Below, in pieces: positions 44,093 to 54,754 of a stretch of DNA of 59,660 nt. The notes under the pieces were generated by a model. It did not search any database. It saw only the letters and a program-made list of their open reading frames with translations, and had not been told where the DNA came from. The translations under genes were made by a program, and so were the position numbers. Origin of the DNA: Oscillospiraceae bacterium (GTDB taxonomy: Bacteria; Bacillota; Clostridia; Oscillospirales; Oscillospiraceae). The stretch spans positions 1-59,660 of the forward strand of contig JAGPMA010000007.1 in assembly GCA_018053145.1 (NCBI GenBank), written 5' to 3'. The stretch's first letter is position 1. Every line of letters begins with the position of its first letter.

Positions 44093-45427
44093 TCACAATA
44101 TCGATTTTCCGCCGAATTTTTCCGCTAACTCGCTGTATTTTTTGCACATTTGAAGCCTTTCATTTTCTCTTCCACCGATTGCTTCGACGGATATCGACGA
44201 TTCTTCCGGCAAAGGCGATATGCGAACCTTGCATTTTCCGTCAATAAGTGTAATTCCATCGCTGAAGTCTGCACCAGCTTCCCAAAGCACGCAGGATAAT
44301 TCACGCATGAGTCTTGCCCTGTTGTCACAGGAAATTTCGCGGCAGAGACCGACAGAGCGTCTTCTTGAGTCGTGTTTTATTTCCTGAGGTGTGCACGTGT
44401 CACTTCCGCCGGAGGAGATAACGTCACCCGTCATGGTAACGGTATCGGGATAAAGGACTGAGCCGCGGCATACAACTGTTCCGCTAATGATGCAGGCTTC
44501 GCCTATACTGGCACCATCAATAACAGAGTTGACCACTCTTGAATATGCTCCTATGCGGCTTCCGGAATGAATAATGCTTCGGCCAATCACTGCATCACGT
44601 TCGATCACACTGCCCTGACAAATAACACAGGGAGGAATGAGCCTAACTGAATCTGGAAGGTTTGAAGGAGCATATATGCCAGAGGACAGAGAATTTTTCT
44701 GAGCGGGCTCAATTTTTAGCTTTCCGTCAAGAGCATCGAGGCAGCACTGAAGATAGCTTTTACTGTTGCCGATATCGCACCAATAGCCCTGCATCGGGAT
44801 TCCCACTATGTCAAGGCCTATCTTTGCCATAAGCGGGAAAAGATCACGGGCAAAATCGAAGGGCGTATCGAGCGGTATCAAATCAAGAACCTTCGGGGAA
44901 ACCATATATATCCCAGTGTTGACAAGGTCAGTTACAACTCTTTCCCAAGTAGGCTTTTCAATAAAACTGATGACCCTTCCGGTCCTGTCAGTCAAAACAG
45001 TTCCGTAGGGTAAGGGTTCAGAATGTGAATACAGCGCCATTGTAACCAAAGCGCCGTTCCTTTTATGCTCGGCAGCAAGATACTTGAGGTCGAAATCACA
45101 GGCAGCATCACCACTGATAACCAAAAAGTCTTCGTCGCCGATAAAATCGCTACAAGAGCGCACGCCCCCTGCAGTTCCGAGGGGCTTTTTTTCGATTCTA
45201 TACTGCATTGAAACTCCGAAGCTTCTGCCGTTTTCAAAGTGTCTTGTTATACATTCGGGCTTATGTCCAAGTGTGACGCAAAGATCTGTGAACCCGTTTC
45301 GTTTTAAAAGCTCCGTCAAGTGCTCCAACAATGGTTTGCCAAGAAGCTCTGTCATCGGTTTTGGCATAAGGTCACAAATCGGTCGGAGCCTTGTGCCCTT
45401 GCCGCCGGCCATAATTATTGCTTTCAA
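44093..45427 (-). CDS. Sugar-phosphate nucleotidyltransferase with left-handed β-helix and C-terminal PMM-like remnant
   Basis: 444 residues from TTG at 45427 (AAGGAAG upstream). Nucleotidyltransferase signature MAGGKGTRLRPICDLMPKPM, GTAGGVRSC, ISGDAACDFDL and YWCDIGNSKSYLQ. A hexapeptide β-helix follows (about 245-330), with RDAVIGRSIIHSGSRIGAYSRV. The last ~75 residues (RARLMRELSCVLWEAGADFSDGITLIDG ... SISVEAIGG) resemble the end domain of phosphomannomutases. Full-length clostridial proteins of this type are ~800 residues and carry a whole PMM; here the core, with its phosphoserine, is missing. It makes an NDP-sugar, probably GDP-mannose, for envelope glycans. Confidence 0.8.
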   Translation of the reverse strand: MKAIIMAGGKGTRLRPICDLMPKPMTELLGKPLLEHLTELLKRNGFTDLCVTLGHKPECITRHFENGRSFGVSMQYRIEKKPLGTAGGVRSCSDFIGDEDFLVISGDAACDFDLKYLAAEHKRNGALVTMALYSHSEPLPYGTVLTDRTGRVISFIEKPTWERVVTDLVNTGIYMVSPKVLDLIPLDTPFDFARDLFPLMAKIGLDIVGIPMQGYWCDIGNSKSYLQCCLDALDGKLKIEPAQKNSLSSGIYAPSNLPDSVRLIPPCVICQGSVIERDAVIGRSIIHSGSRIGAYSRVVNSVIDGASIGEACIISGTVVCRGSVLYPDTVTMTGDVISSGGSDTCTPQEIKHDSRRRSVGLCREISCDNRARLMRELSCVLWEAGADFSDGITLIDGKCKVRISPLPEESSISVEAIGGRENERLQMCKKYSELAEKFGGKSIL

Positions 45428-45543
45428 ACCGCCACTTCCTTTCGACTGTCATAACACATAGAGTATTTCCCGAGACAGGCGAAAATAACCTTGGAATAAA
45501 TACCACGTTTGTTTTCTGATTTTACGGTTTTGCCAGGCAACTA

Positions 45544-45572
45544 TTGTAAATAATCAGAAATGTTGATATAAT
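45544..45572 (+). promoter_or_regulatory. Sigma-A promoter of gdpP-rplI-dnaB
   Basis: TTGTAA (45544-45549), 17 nt, TATAAT (45567-45572). The ~140-nt leader shows no riboswitch I can recognise. Confidence 0.8.
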
Positions 45573-45719
45573 ATGAAATCCACAACAGATATTCTGTCTA
45601 GCAACAACAATTGGGGTTTATTTTTGAAGGCGTAAAGATTTTTTTATTTGTCGAAATGTTGTTCTTGCCTTGGCACTCCATGGATATACGTCCGCTTTTC
45701 GGAAGGATTGGGTTTTTAT

Positions 45720-47708
45720 ATGAACAAAAACTTGAAGCGACTGCTTGAACCCGGGACAAGGCTTTATTTTGCCTTTCTCGTTATTTTTGCGGGCATAGAG
45801 TTTATATTTAACATAAAGCTTGCAATAGCAGAAAGCGCCATAGTTGCTTTGCTTTTTGTATACTTTCTCCTTATCAACCGCCGCAGACGCAGTGAGTTTC
45901 AGGCGTATATTGAAACCATAGCTGCTGATGTGGAGGCGGTAAAAAGCGATACGCTTATTAACTTTCCCTTGCCGATGGTGGCGTTTAAGCTGGATAACAC
46001 AGCGATTGTTTGGGGCAACAGTTACTTTTCAGAAATTTTTGGAAAAAAGAAATTCCATTTTGATACGCGCCTTTCGGACCTTATAAACGGGTTCAAATCA
46101 AAATGGCTTACAGAGGGCAAGCTTCAATATCCTGAACTGGTCGAGGTTAACGGCAGAAGATACAGAATATACGGAAACATTGTCCGCGGCGAAACCGATA
46201 ACAGCAGAGGCTTCATGGGAATCAGCTACTGGCTGGATGTAACAGAATATGACCAAATAAAAGAAGAATACGAAAACTCGCGTCCGATTGTCGCAGTAAT
46301 ACTGTTTGACAATCTCGACGAATTATCAAAAAATCAGCCAGAACGAATTAAAACGCGCCTACAGAATGCAATTTCCGAGAAGGTGGAAAACTGGGGCTCC
46401 GATATGGGCGCTATTGTTTCCCATTACGACAAGGACAGGTTTTTGCTTATATTTGAACAGCGCCATTATAAAAAACTAGTTGAAGAAAAATTTTCAATAA
46501 TGGATAGTGTCCACGAGGTTGTGAGTCCCACTGGCATTCACGCTTCCGTCAGCATTGGAATCGGTCGTGACGGCGGAAGCTTCGAGGAAAGCTTTAACTT
46601 TGCAATCCTAAGCACAGAAATGGCCCTTTCAAGAGGCGGAGATCAGACGGTTATTAAAAACCGTTTCAACTTTGAGTTTTTTGGTGGTCGTGGAACGGAA
46701 ATTGAAACACGCACGAAAGTCAAATCGCGAGTTATGGCAAGTGCGCTTTCCGAGCTTATTAAGTCCTCCGGACAGGTGCTTGTTATGGGGCACAAGTTTG
46801 GAGACATGGACTGCGTTGGAGCTGCCGCAGGCATTTGTTGCATTTCTCGTAAACTAGGTTCCAGAGCATTCATTGTTATTGATGAGAAAAACAGTGCCGC
46901 TGAAAGTCTGGTGGAGAAACTGCGCTCAGCATCGGAGTACAAAGATGCGATTATTAGCCCACAGGACGCCATAATGCGAGCTGATAGAAACACACTGCTG
47001 ATTGTTGTTGATACTAATCGTCCAGAACAGGTTGAGGACCAAAGCCTGCTGTTGGCCTGCAACAGAATTGCGGTAATTGACCACCACAGACGAGCGGCAA
47101 GCTACATTCAGAATGCGGCGTTGACATTTCTTGAACCGTATGCCTCCTCTGTCTGCGAGCTTGCCTGTGAGCTTGTTGCTGAAACTGTCGAGCAGTCCGA
47201 TATTTTAAAGGTTGAAGCGGACGCGCTGTTATCCGGCATTGTTATGGACACAAAAAACTTCACTATGCGCACGGGCGAAAGAACGTTTGACGCTGCGGCG
47301 TTTTTAAACCGCGCCGGTGCTGATACGATTACGGTGAAAACGATACTTCAAAACGACATGGACGATACTGTTTCGCGCTATAAAATTCTTCAGCAGGTAA
47401 AACGCTATCGAGAGCATATTGCTATTGCGGTTATTGAGGAGCCACAGGACAGAATTGTCGCCGCGCAGGCTGCGGATGAAATGCTTAACATTACAGGTAT
47501 CCAGGCATCAATCGTTCTGTATCCGACGGAAAGCGACGGAGTGATTGTCTCTGCACGCTCCATCGGAGAAGTGAACGTGCAGGTGCTTTTAGAGGAACTC
47601 GGCGGCGGCGGAAACAAGTCCGCAGCAGGGGTGCAGCTAGAAAACATATCACTCCGGGATGCGGTTGGCAGACTTTTTGTGGCAATCGACAACTATTTCG
47701 GAGAATGA
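45720..47708 (+). CDS. gdpP: c-di-AMP phosphodiesterase GdpP (DHH family)
   Basis: 662 residues from ATG at 45720; a longer frame upstream is not supported. Two membrane helices near the N-terminus (about 15-60), a degenerate PAS, a degenerate GGDEF (GIHASVSIGIGRDG), then DHH (HKFGDMDCVGAAAG with metal His and Asp, VVDTNRP, VIDHHRR) and DHHA1 (LEELGGGGNKSAAG). It hydrolyses c-di-AMP to pApA, controlling potassium and wall homeostasis. Followed closely by rplI and dnaB, the usual order. Confidence 0.95.
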   Translation: MNKNLKRLLEPGTRLYFAFLVIFAGIEFIFNIKLAIAESAIVALLFVYFLLINRRRRSEFQAYIETIAADVEAVKSDTLINFPLPMVAFKLDNTAIVWGNSYFSEIFGKKKFHFDTRLSDLINGFKSKWLTEGKLQYPELVEVNGRRYRIYGNIVRGETDNSRGFMGISYWLDVTEYDQIKEEYENSRPIVAVILFDNLDELSKNQPERIKTRLQNAISEKVENWGSDMGAIVSHYDKDRFLLIFEQRHYKKLVEEKFSIMDSVHEVVSPTGIHASVSIGIGRDGGSFEESFNFAILSTEMALSRGGDQTVIKNRFNFEFFGGRGTEIETRTKVKSRVMASALSELIKSSGQVLVMGHKFGDMDCVGAAAGICCISRKLGSRAFIVIDEKNSAAESLVEKLRSASEYKDAIISPQDAIMRADRNTLLIVVDTNRPEQVEDQSLLLACNRIAVIDHHRRAASYIQNAALTFLEPYASSVCELACELVAETVEQSDILKVEADALLSGIVMDTKNFTMRTGERTFDAAAFLNRAGADTITVKTILQNDMDDTVSRYKILQQVKRYREHIAIAVIEEPQDRIVAAQAADEMLNITGIQASIVLYPTESDGVIVSARSIGEVNVQVLLEELGGGGNKSAAGVQLENISLRDAVGRLFVAIDNYFGE

Positions 47709-47739
47709 TTAAATAATATACTGAAAGCGAGGACTAAAT

Positions 47740-48189
47740 ATGAAGGTAATATTTCTTACCGATGTAAAGGGACAGGGGAAAAAGGACGAGATTAAAGATA
47801 TTGCGGACGGCTACGCCAGAAATTATCTCATCCCCAGAAAGCTTGTCGCTGAGGCAACGTCGGATGCGCTCAACGCAATTAAACTAAAGGAAAAGGCTAA
47901 AATTGCGCACGCGGCAAAGGAAAAGGCTCTTGCCGAGGAAAACGCTAAAAAGCTGGAAAGCATTGTTGTGAAGGTTTCGGCAAAGGCGGGCACTGGCGGA
48001 AGACTCTTTGGCTCGGTTACATCAAAGGAAATCAGCGATGCGCTGCAAAAGCAGTTTGAGATATCCATCGACAAGAATAAGATTGTTCAGAGCGAGCCAA
48101 TCAAGAATTTCGGCTCCTATTCCGTTAAGTGCAAGCTTGGCAGTGAAGTAAGCGGCACAATTAATATTGTCGTAACAGAAGAAAAATAA
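47740..48189 (+). CDS. rplI: 50S ribosomal protein L9
   Basis: 149 residues. [32 protein letters not shown] is diagnostic (cited here in parts), followed by the helical linker and C-terminal domain. Between gdpP and dnaB, as in many Firmicutes. Confidence 0.95.
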   Translation: MKVIFLTDVKGQGKKDEIKDIADGYARNYLIPRKLVAEATSDALNAIKLKEKAKIAHAAKEKALAEENAKKLESIVVKVSAKAGTGGRLFGSVTSKEISDALQKQFEISIDKNKIVQSEPIKNFGSYSVKCKLGSEVSGTINIVVTEEK

Positions 48190-48210
48190 CTCTTTGATAA
48201 GGAATTTTCT

Positions 48211-49563
48211 ATGGACGAACTCTTTGAATTGAGAGTCCCACACAGCGCGGAGGCGGAACAGGCGGTCATCGGTTCGATGCTGATTGACCCTGCGTGCATC
48301 CCTGACGTTCTGAACAAGGCGAGAGCGGATGACTTCTATCTTGAGCGCAACCGTGATGTGTTTGATACTGTCAGCAATATGTACATTTACGGCCGGACGG
48401 TTGACCCCGTTACGGTGCTTGACCAGATGCGTGTCCGCGGCTGCATAAAGGATAACTCCCAGAGCTACCTGCTCGAGCTTATGCAGGTTACGCCGACAGC
48501 CGCTAATGTCATGAAATATGTTGACATTTTGCGTGAACAATCCCTTTTGCGTGCTCTGCTGAAGGTTGGTAATGATATTACTGGGATGGTTCACGATGGA
48601 GCGGGAGAGGCCGACACAATGCTTGAAGCCTCCGAAAGAAAAATTTATGCTCTTCGTCAGGGACGCACTATCGGTGGACTCGAAAAGATTTCAAATGTCA
48701 TTCAAGATGTTTACAATCAAATATCTGAAATGGCGGCATCCGGCAGCAAAATGCCTGGACTGCCGACGGGACTTCACGATTTAGACAGTGCAATTCTCGG
48801 GCTTAACAAAGGCGACCTCGTGCTAATTGCCTCCAGACCCGGTATGGGAAAAACGAGTATCGCCCTGAATATTGCAATGCATGTTGCGAAAAACACACCA
48901 AAAACCGTGGCTATTTTCTCGCTGGAAATGTCGCGAGAGCAGCTTGCAACTCGTCTTTTGGCGGGGGAGGCACTAATCGACAGCCAGAAGCTGTTGACGG
49001 GAAGGCTAAGTCAGCCGGAATGGCAAAGGCTTGGGACTGCGGCATCCACCATCAGCGAAACAAACATTCTTATTGATGACAACCCTACACTGTCTGTTGC
49101 GGAAATGAACTCTCAGTGCCGAAGGCTCGAAAATCTCGGGCTTGTCGTTATCGACTATTTGCAGCTTATGCAGTCGGCGGGAAGCGGACATACCTATTCG
49201 GGAGAAAACCGACAGCAAGCGGTTTCGGACATGAGCCGAATGTTGAAAATTATGGCAAAGGAACTTAATGTACCGGTAATTTGCCTTTCACAGCTTTCAC
49301 GTGCGAACGAGGGAAGAGCAGATAAAAGACCGCTTCTTTCCGACTTGCGCGAATCGGGAGCTATCGAGCAGGACGCCGACATTGTCATTGGTCTTTACAG
49401 GGATGGTTACTATGACCCAGAATGTGCAAACCCCAATGATGCTGAGGCAAAAATTCTTAAAAACCGCCATGGTGAACTTGGAACAGTTCATCTAATGTGG
49501 CTGCCTGAATACACCAGCTATGTATCGGCCGAAAAGCACCATAACGATGAAGATGGATATTGA
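48211..49563 (+). CDS. dnaB: Replicative DNA helicase DnaB (DnaC in Bacillus)
   Basis: 450 residues. N-terminal primase-interacting domain (PHSAEAEQAVIGSMLIDP), RecA-like core with Walker A SRPGMGKTSIALNIA, FSLEMS, VVIDYLQLMQ and SDLRESGAIEQDADIV. Hexameric helicase at the fork. 17 nt of its end overlap the proposed tilS start. Confidence 0.96.
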   Translation: MDELFELRVPHSAEAEQAVIGSMLIDPACIPDVLNKARADDFYLERNRDVFDTVSNMYIYGRTVDPVTVLDQMRVRGCIKDNSQSYLLELMQVTPTAANVMKYVDILREQSLLRALLKVGNDITGMVHDGAGEADTMLEASERKIYALRQGRTIGGLEKISNVIQDVYNQISEMAASGSKMPGLPTGLHDLDSAILGLNKGDLVLIASRPGMGKTSIALNIAMHVAKNTPKTVAIFSLEMSREQLATRLLAGEALIDSQKLLTGRLSQPEWQRLGTAASTISETNILIDDNPTLSVAEMNSQCRRLENLGLVVIDYLQLMQSAGSGHTYSGENRQQAVSDMSRMLKIMAKELNVPVICLSQLSRANEGRADKRPLLSDLRESGAIEQDADIVIGLYRDGYYDPECANPNDAEAKILKNRHGELGTVHLMWLPEYTSYVSAEKHHNDEDGY

Positions 49564-50893
49564 TTTCTGCGAAAAATTCAATATGCTTCCGAGGGACGGG
49601 ATTTTGCTCTGCGCCGTTTCTGGCGGCAAAGATTCAATGTTTCTTCTGGAAAGAATGGCGGAGCTTGCGCCAAGCTATGGCTTCGAGCTTCGTTGTGCGC
49701 ACTTTGACCACTGTCTTCGTGGCACCGAATCGGACAGGGACAGGGAATTTGTAAAGGATTACTGCCAAAAGAGAAGTATACCTTGTTATATCGGGGCGGA
49801 GGACGTGCGGAACTATGCTGAAGTAAAAGGCATGGGAATCGAAGAAGCGGCACGTGTCATGCGCTATGGATTTCTTGAAAAAACAGCCGATAAAATTGGC
49901 GCTTGCCGAATTGCTACGGCGCACACAGCAAACGACAACGCGGAAACGATGCTGTTTAATCTGACACGCGGCAGTGGACTGAAGGGCCTTTGCGGAATCC
50001 CGCCTGTTCGAGGAAGAATTATTCGCCCAATGCTTCAAACCACCACAGAAGAGGTTTTGCGATATCTTAAGGAAAAGAGTATCCCTTATGTGGAGGATTC
50101 AACAAATCTCGAAGACGACTATACGCGAAACAAAATTCGGCACAGGGTAATCCCTGTGCTGCGTGAGCTAAGTTTCGCCTTTGATGAAAACCTTGTTCGC
50201 TGTGCTGCAATTTTACGTGAGGACGAGGAGTATCTTACAGAAATGGCGAAGAGCTTTGTTATATCGCATTTCTCAAATGACGAAGTCTCTGCGTCTGAAT
50301 TTGCCGCGTTACCAAAGCCAATTTCGGCGCGTGTTTTGCTTCTTGTCGTTCCTTATGGGCTGTCAAGTTCGCATATTGAGGCAGTGCGAGGCATTGCTGA
50401 AGGGGAAGAATGTCACGCTTATGCCGATATCCCCGGATTGAGAGTCATTCGTGATTATGATAAGCTCTTATTCGGTGAAAGAAAAATAACTGAAATTTCA
50501 AAGCGTTACGTGCAAGTCGGCGAAACTAACGAAATTCCTGAGGCTGGTTTGGAATTATTCTGCGAGTTCATAAATTGTTGCGAGGAAATTCATAATTCCT
50601 TTAACATTTTTTTCTTTAAAAGTGATAGCATCTGTGGTAATATGTTTGTCATGTCCCGCTTGGATGGTGAAAAAATACGTCTTAATGGCAGAAATTGCAC
50701 AAAGACCTTAAAAAAACTCTTTTCGGAAGCCAAGCTTAACGGGGAAAATAAGTCGCTCATACCCGTCTTATATGACGAGAAGGGCGTAATAGCTGTTTAT
50801 GGCTTTGGAATCGCAGAACGTTGCGCCCCGAAGCAGGGTGACGGCGTAATAAAAGTCGAAATACGCTCCAAAAGTGCAAACGGTACAATATAA
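49547..50893 (+). CDS. tilS: tRNA(Ile)-lysidine synthase TilS
   Basis: 448 residues from ATG at 49547 (ATG at 49553 equally possible); it overlaps dnaB by 17 nt. PP-loop SGGKDSMFLLERM near the N-terminus, HFDHCLRGTESDRDREFV and ATAHTANDNAETML follow. It adds lysine to C34 of the AUA-reading tRNA-Ile, allowing isoleucine decoding. The order tilS-hpt-ftsH is conserved. Confidence 0.94.
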   Translation: MKMDIDFCEKFNMLPRDGILLCAVSGGKDSMFLLERMAELAPSYGFELRCAHFDHCLRGTESDRDREFVKDYCQKRSIPCYIGAEDVRNYAEVKGMGIEEAARVMRYGFLEKTADKIGACRIATAHTANDNAETMLFNLTRGSGLKGLCGIPPVRGRIIRPMLQTTTEEVLRYLKEKSIPYVEDSTNLEDDYTRNKIRHRVIPVLRELSFAFDENLVRCAAILREDEEYLTEMAKSFVISHFSNDEVSASEFAALPKPISARVLLLVVPYGLSSSHIEAVRGIAEGEECHAYADIPGLRVIRDYDKLLFGERKITEISKRYVQVGETNEIPEAGLELFCEFINCCEEIHNSFNIFFFKSDSICGNMFVMSRLDGEKIRLNGRNCTKTLKKLFSEAKLNGENKSLIPVLYDEKGVIAVYGFGIAERCAPKQGDGVIKVEIRSKSANGTI

Positions 50894-50945
50894 ATATACA
50901 GCGGTGTAATAAATTTATAGTATTTTTCTGGGGAGAATTAATGGG

Positions 50946-51485
50946 ATGACAAACGACATAATGAAGGTCCTGCTGTCAAAAGAAGATATTGATGCGCGCG
51001 TAAGTGAACTCGGCAAAGAGATTACAGAAAAATTCTTAGGTACTGAACCACTGTTTGTTGGAGTTCTTAAGGGCAGCTATGTATTTATGGCCGACCTGAT
51101 GCGCCATGTAAACTTGAAGTGCTCTATGGACTTTATGGCGGTTTCGTCTTACGGAAGCGGAACAACAAGCTCCGGAGCAGTAAAAATCAACAAGGATTTA
51201 AACGAGGACATAACGGACCGTCATATAATTATAGTCGAGGATATTCTCGACAGCGGCATTACCCTGACCTATCTCTGTGGCTATCTTCAGAACAGGAAGC
51301 CTGCGTCCATAACGCTGGTAACGCTTTTGGATAAGCCTGCCAGACGCAAAGCTCCGATTAAGGCCGATTTCGTTGGGTTTGAAGTTCCGGATGAATTTGT
51401 TGTCGGCTATGGACTTGACTATGATGAAAAATACCGCAATCTCCCCTTTGTGGGAATTTTGAAGCCCGAGGTTTACTCTGACTGA
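50946..51485 (+). CDS. hpt: Hypoxanthine-guanine phosphoribosyltransferase
   Basis: 179 residues with [16 protein letters not shown] and the PRPP loop [13 protein letters not shown]. It salvages hypoxanthine and guanine to IMP and GMP. GGGGAG upstream of the ATG. Between tilS and ftsH as in Bacillus. Confidence 0.95.
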   Translation: MTNDIMKVLLSKEDIDARVSELGKEITEKFLGTEPLFVGVLKGSYVFMADLMRHVNLKCSMDFMAVSSYGSGTTSSGAVKINKDLNEDITDRHIIIVEDILDSGITLTYLCGYLQNRKPASITLVTLLDKPARRKAPIKADFVGFEVPDEFVVGYGLDYDEKYRNLPFVGILKPEVYSD

Positions 51486-51539
51486 TTGCGGATATTAATA
51501 ATAATTATTGCATTTTAACGCAAAGGAAGTGATTTAAGC

Positions 51540-53531
51540 TTGAAGCAAAATCCCAAGAAAGCAAGAGATATCGGGTTCTATGCTCTGTTTCTCGTAATTT
51601 TACTTGCAACCATTTGGACAATGACCTCTCAACCGGATGTGTCACCGGTAGTTCTCGATTCCGATATCGACACGCTGTTTAATAACGAGCAGGTTAAGGA
51701 AGTTGCGGCGGTCGGCGACGAGTTGACGCTGGAGCTTTATGAGCCTTTTAACGACAGCTATACAGTGAAAAAGGAACTCAGCTCAATTGAGATATTCCGA
51801 TTGAAATATGAGGATTTAATCAAAGAGCAAAAAGACGAAGGGATAATTAAGGATTATGCTTTCAATCCTCCGGCCACTACTCCGCTGTGGATTAGCTACG
51901 TGCTGCCGTATGTAGGAATAATCTTAGTTCTCGGTATTTTTTGGTATATCATGATGAAGACTGCCGCAAAGGGCGGCGGTGCCGGCAGTGCCATGAAATT
52001 CGGCAAGGCCAGAACCAGGCTTGGCCAGGATGAAAAGAAAAAGGTTACTTTTAACGACGTTGCCGGCGCTGAGGAAGAAAAAGAAGAGCTACAGGAAATA
52101 GTAGGCTTTTTGAAAAGTCCGGCTTCTTATACACTTATGGGTGCCAGAATCCCGAAGGGAGTGCTTTTGGTCGGCCCTCCGGGAACAGGAAAAACACTGA
52201 TTGCAAAGGCAGTCGCGGGAGAAGCAGGGGTACAGTTCCTCTCGATTTCGGGCTCAGATTTTGTTGAGCTTTATGTGGGCGTTGGTGCCTCCCGTGTTCG
52301 CGACCTTTTTGAGCAAGCAAAGAAAATTGCACCTGCAATCATATTTATCGATGAAATCGATGCGGTTGGCCGTCAAAGAGGTTCGGGGCTTGGCGGAGGT
52401 CATGATGAGCGCGAGCAGACGCTTAACCAGCTTCTGGTTGAGATGGACGGCTTTGGCAACAACGACGGCGTTATTGTTATGGCGGCTACAAACAGGTCTG
52501 ATATCTTGGACAGCGCACTTCTCCGTCCGGGTCGATTTGACCGTACGGTCTATGTTGGTCTGCCCGATAAGCGCGGTCGTGAGGCCATTTTGAAGGTTCA
52601 TTCAAGAGGCAAGCCACTCGGAGATGATGTTGACCTCAACGGGATAGCTAGAGGAACACCCGGATTTTCCGGCGCTGACCTTGAAAATCTCCTAAACGAG
52701 GCGGCAATTCTTGCCGTACGTCGTAACAAACGCTTTATTTCTCAAGCGGAAATTGAAGAATCGATTTTAAAAGTAATGGCCGGACCCGAGAAGAAGAGCA
52801 GAATAATGTCCGACAAGGCAAAAAAGCTTACCGCTTTTCATGAGGCAGGTCACGCTGTAACCTCTCACTTCCTTGAAAAAAAGAATCCCGTTCAATATAT
52901 TACAATTATTCCGCGCGGACCTTCGGGCGGTATGACGGTTTATCGTCCGGATGAGGACACAGAAAACTATCAGTCCCGAAGCGAAATGTTTGCGAATATT
53001 GTTTCTTCCCTCGGCGGACGTATTGCCGAAAAACTGATGCTGGACGATGTTTCCACCGGAGCTTCGTCAGACATACAGAACGCCACAAGGATTGCCAGAG
53101 CCATGGTCACGGTTTACGGTTTTTCCGACAAGCTTGGTCCAATATCCTTTGAAGATGCCGGACACAGCATTTTTATCGGACGCGATTTTGGCACAACAAA
53201 GAGTTATTCCGAGGAAACAGCAGCCCTCATAGACGAGGAAGTTAAGCGCATTTTTGACGAAGCCGGAGAAAAGTGTGAGCAGGTTCTTACTGAGCACCGT
53301 GAGCTTCTGATCAAGGTTGCCGAATATCTGCTTGTAAATGAATCCATGGAAGGCGAGGATTTTGCGTTCCTCTGCGAGCATGGCTATGTTGCGGAAAAGA
53401 AGAAAACGACTGAGACAGATGACTTGAAAGTCGAGGGAGTACAATCTGATGATGAGTCATTCTCGATTAAGGAAGAAGCTTTTAATAATAACGATTCAGA
53501 AAAGACATTAAATTCGGACGATAAGCTATAA
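51540..53531 (+). CDS. ftsH: ATP-dependent zinc metalloprotease FtsH
   Basis: 663 residues, TTG start at 51540. Two membrane helices (about 9-28 and 117-138), AAA+ Walker [15 protein letters not shown], Walker [12 protein letters not shown], the SRH with [12 protein letters not shown], and the protease site HEAGHAV with the aspartate ligand near [14 protein letters not shown]. It degrades membrane and regulatory proteins and influences sporulation. A terminator follows 8 nt after the stop. Confidence 0.96.
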   Translation: MKQNPKKARDIGFYALFLVILLATIWTMTSQPDVSPVVLDSDIDTLFNNEQVKEVAAVGDELTLELYEPFNDSYTVKKELSSIEIFRLKYEDLIKEQKDEGIIKDYAFNPPATTPLWISYVLPYVGIILVLGIFWYIMMKTAAKGGGAGSAMKFGKARTRLGQDEKKKVTFNDVAGAEEEKEELQEIVGFLKSPASYTLMGARIPKGVLLVGPPGTGKTLIAKAVAGEAGVQFLSISGSDFVELYVGVGASRVRDLFEQAKKIAPAIIFIDEIDAVGRQRGSGLGGGHDEREQTLNQLLVEMDGFGNNDGVIVMAATNRSDILDSALLRPGRFDRTVYVGLPDKRGREAILKVHSRGKPLGDDVDLNGIARGTPGFSGADLENLLNEAAILAVRRNKRFISQAEIEESILKVMAGPEKKSRIMSDKAKKLTAFHEAGHAVTSHFLEKKNPVQYITIIPRGPSGGMTVYRPDEDTENYQSRSEMFANIVSSLGGRIAEKLMLDDVSTGASSDIQNATRIARAMVTVYGFSDKLGPISFEDAGHSIFIGRDFGTTKSYSEETAALIDEEVKRIFDEAGEKCEQVLTEHRELLIKVAEYLLVNESMEGEDFAFLCEHGYVAEKKKTTETDDLKVEGVQSDDESFSIKEEAFNNNDSEKTLNSDDKL

Positions 53532-53538
53532 ATTAAAC

Positions 53539-53567
53539 AAAAGGGCGGAAGCGATTCCGCCCTTTTC
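53539..53567 (+). terminator. Terminator of the gdpP-ftsH region
   Basis: Stem AAAAGGGCGGAA / TTCCGCCCTTTT, loop GCGA. ychF starts 19 nt later, so part of its transcription may read through. Confidence 0.85.
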
Positions 53568-53585
53568 GAGAGGACTGGAAGAACC

Positions 53586-54683
53586 ATGAAGCTTGGTATT
53601 GTAGGTCTGCCCAATGTGGGTAAAAGTACACTGTTTAACGCGATAACAAATGCGGGAGCGGAAAGCGCAAACTATCCGTTTTGCACTATAGATCCAAATG
53701 TGGGAACTGTGGCAGTTCCCGATGAACGCCTTGATTTTTTGGCGGAGCTTTACAGCCCCAAGAAATACACTCCGGCTATTATTGAGTTCGTCGATATAGC
53801 GGGACTTGTTAAGGGCGCGTCAAAGGGCGAGGGGCTGGGAAATAAGTTTTTGAGCAACATCCGTATGACAGACGCGATTATCCATGTTGTCCGCTGCTTT
53901 GACGACGAAAATGTTATCCATGTTGAGGGCAGCTGTGACCCGCTTCGCGATATTGAGATAATTAATCTTGAGCTTATCATTTCGGATATGGAGATGGTTG
54001 AGCGCCGCATTGACAAGGCAAAGAAGGCGGCGAAGGGCGGCGACAAGAGATTTTTGCATGAGGCTGTGGTTATGGAGGGTTTGCTTAAGCACCTCAATGA
54101 CGGCAAATGTGCCAGAAACTATGACTGCTCACCTGAAGATGGGGAGATTATCTCCGAGAGCGAGCTTTTGACCTTAAAGCCCGTTATCTACGCGGCAAAT
54201 ATGGACGAAAAAGGCTTTGCGGCCGGACCGGAAAACAGTGATTATTTTAAGCGTGTCGAAAAATACGCACTAAATGAAGGCTCGCAGGTGTTACCCATTT
54301 GCGCCAAGGTTGAACAGGAAATCGGCGAGCTGGAAGAAGAGGATAAGGCTCTTTTTATGGAAGAGCTGGGAATGTCCGAAAGTGGTCTTAATCGTCTTAT
54401 TAAGTGCTCCTACAGCCTTTTGGGTCTTATTTCGTTCCTTACCTCCGGTAGCGATGAGGTTCGTGCATGGACTATTAAAAAAGGCTCGAAAGCTCCTCAG
54501 GCGGCAGGGAAGATTCATACCGACTTTGAGCGCGGTTTCATCAGAGCTGAAATCGTCGCTTTTGACGACCTCAAAGCCTCCGGCACAATGGCTGCGGCAA
54601 GGGATAAGGGGCAAATTCGCTCTGAGGGCAAGGAATATGTTATGCACGACGGCGATGTGACTCTGTTTAGGTTTAATGTTTAG
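53586..54683 (+). CDS. ychF: Redox-regulated ATPase YchF (Obg family)
   Basis: 365 residues. P-loop GLPNVGKSTLFNAIT, NYPFCTIDPNVG, DIAGLVKGASKGEGLGNKFL, and a C-terminal TGS domain. YchF binds ATP rather than GTP and associates with ribosomes. Own SD before the ATG is weak. Confidence 0.95.
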   Translation: MKLGIVGLPNVGKSTLFNAITNAGAESANYPFCTIDPNVGTVAVPDERLDFLAELYSPKKYTPAIIEFVDIAGLVKGASKGEGLGNKFLSNIRMTDAIIHVVRCFDDENVIHVEGSCDPLRDIEIINLELIISDMEMVERRIDKAKKAAKGGDKRFLHEAVVMEGLLKHLNDGKCARNYDCSPEDGEIISESELLTLKPVIYAANMDEKGFAAGPENSDYFKRVEKYALNEGSQVLPICAKVEQEIGELEEEDKALFMEELGMSESGLNRLIKCSYSLLGLISFLTSGSDEVRAWTIKKGSKAPQAAGKIHTDFERGFIRAEIVAFDDLKASGTMAAARDKGQIRSEGKEYVMHDGDVTLFRFNV

Positions 54684-54718
54684 GTGGTTGCCATATTTAG
54701 CTATCTTCCAACAAGCCC

Positions 54719-54747
54719 TTGACAAAACCATCGAAAGGTATTAGAAT
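54719..54747 (+). promoter_or_regulatory. Sigma-A promoter of thrS
   Basis: TTGACA (54719-54724), 17 nt, TAGAAT (54742-54747). Confidence 0.88.
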
Positions 54748-54754
54748 CGCCCTA

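Noticed and set aside
45428-45719. Search for a c-di-AMP (ydaO) riboswitch upstream of gdpP
   Set aside because: Only a promoter and an AT-rich leader are visible; none of the conserved ydaO blocks is present.
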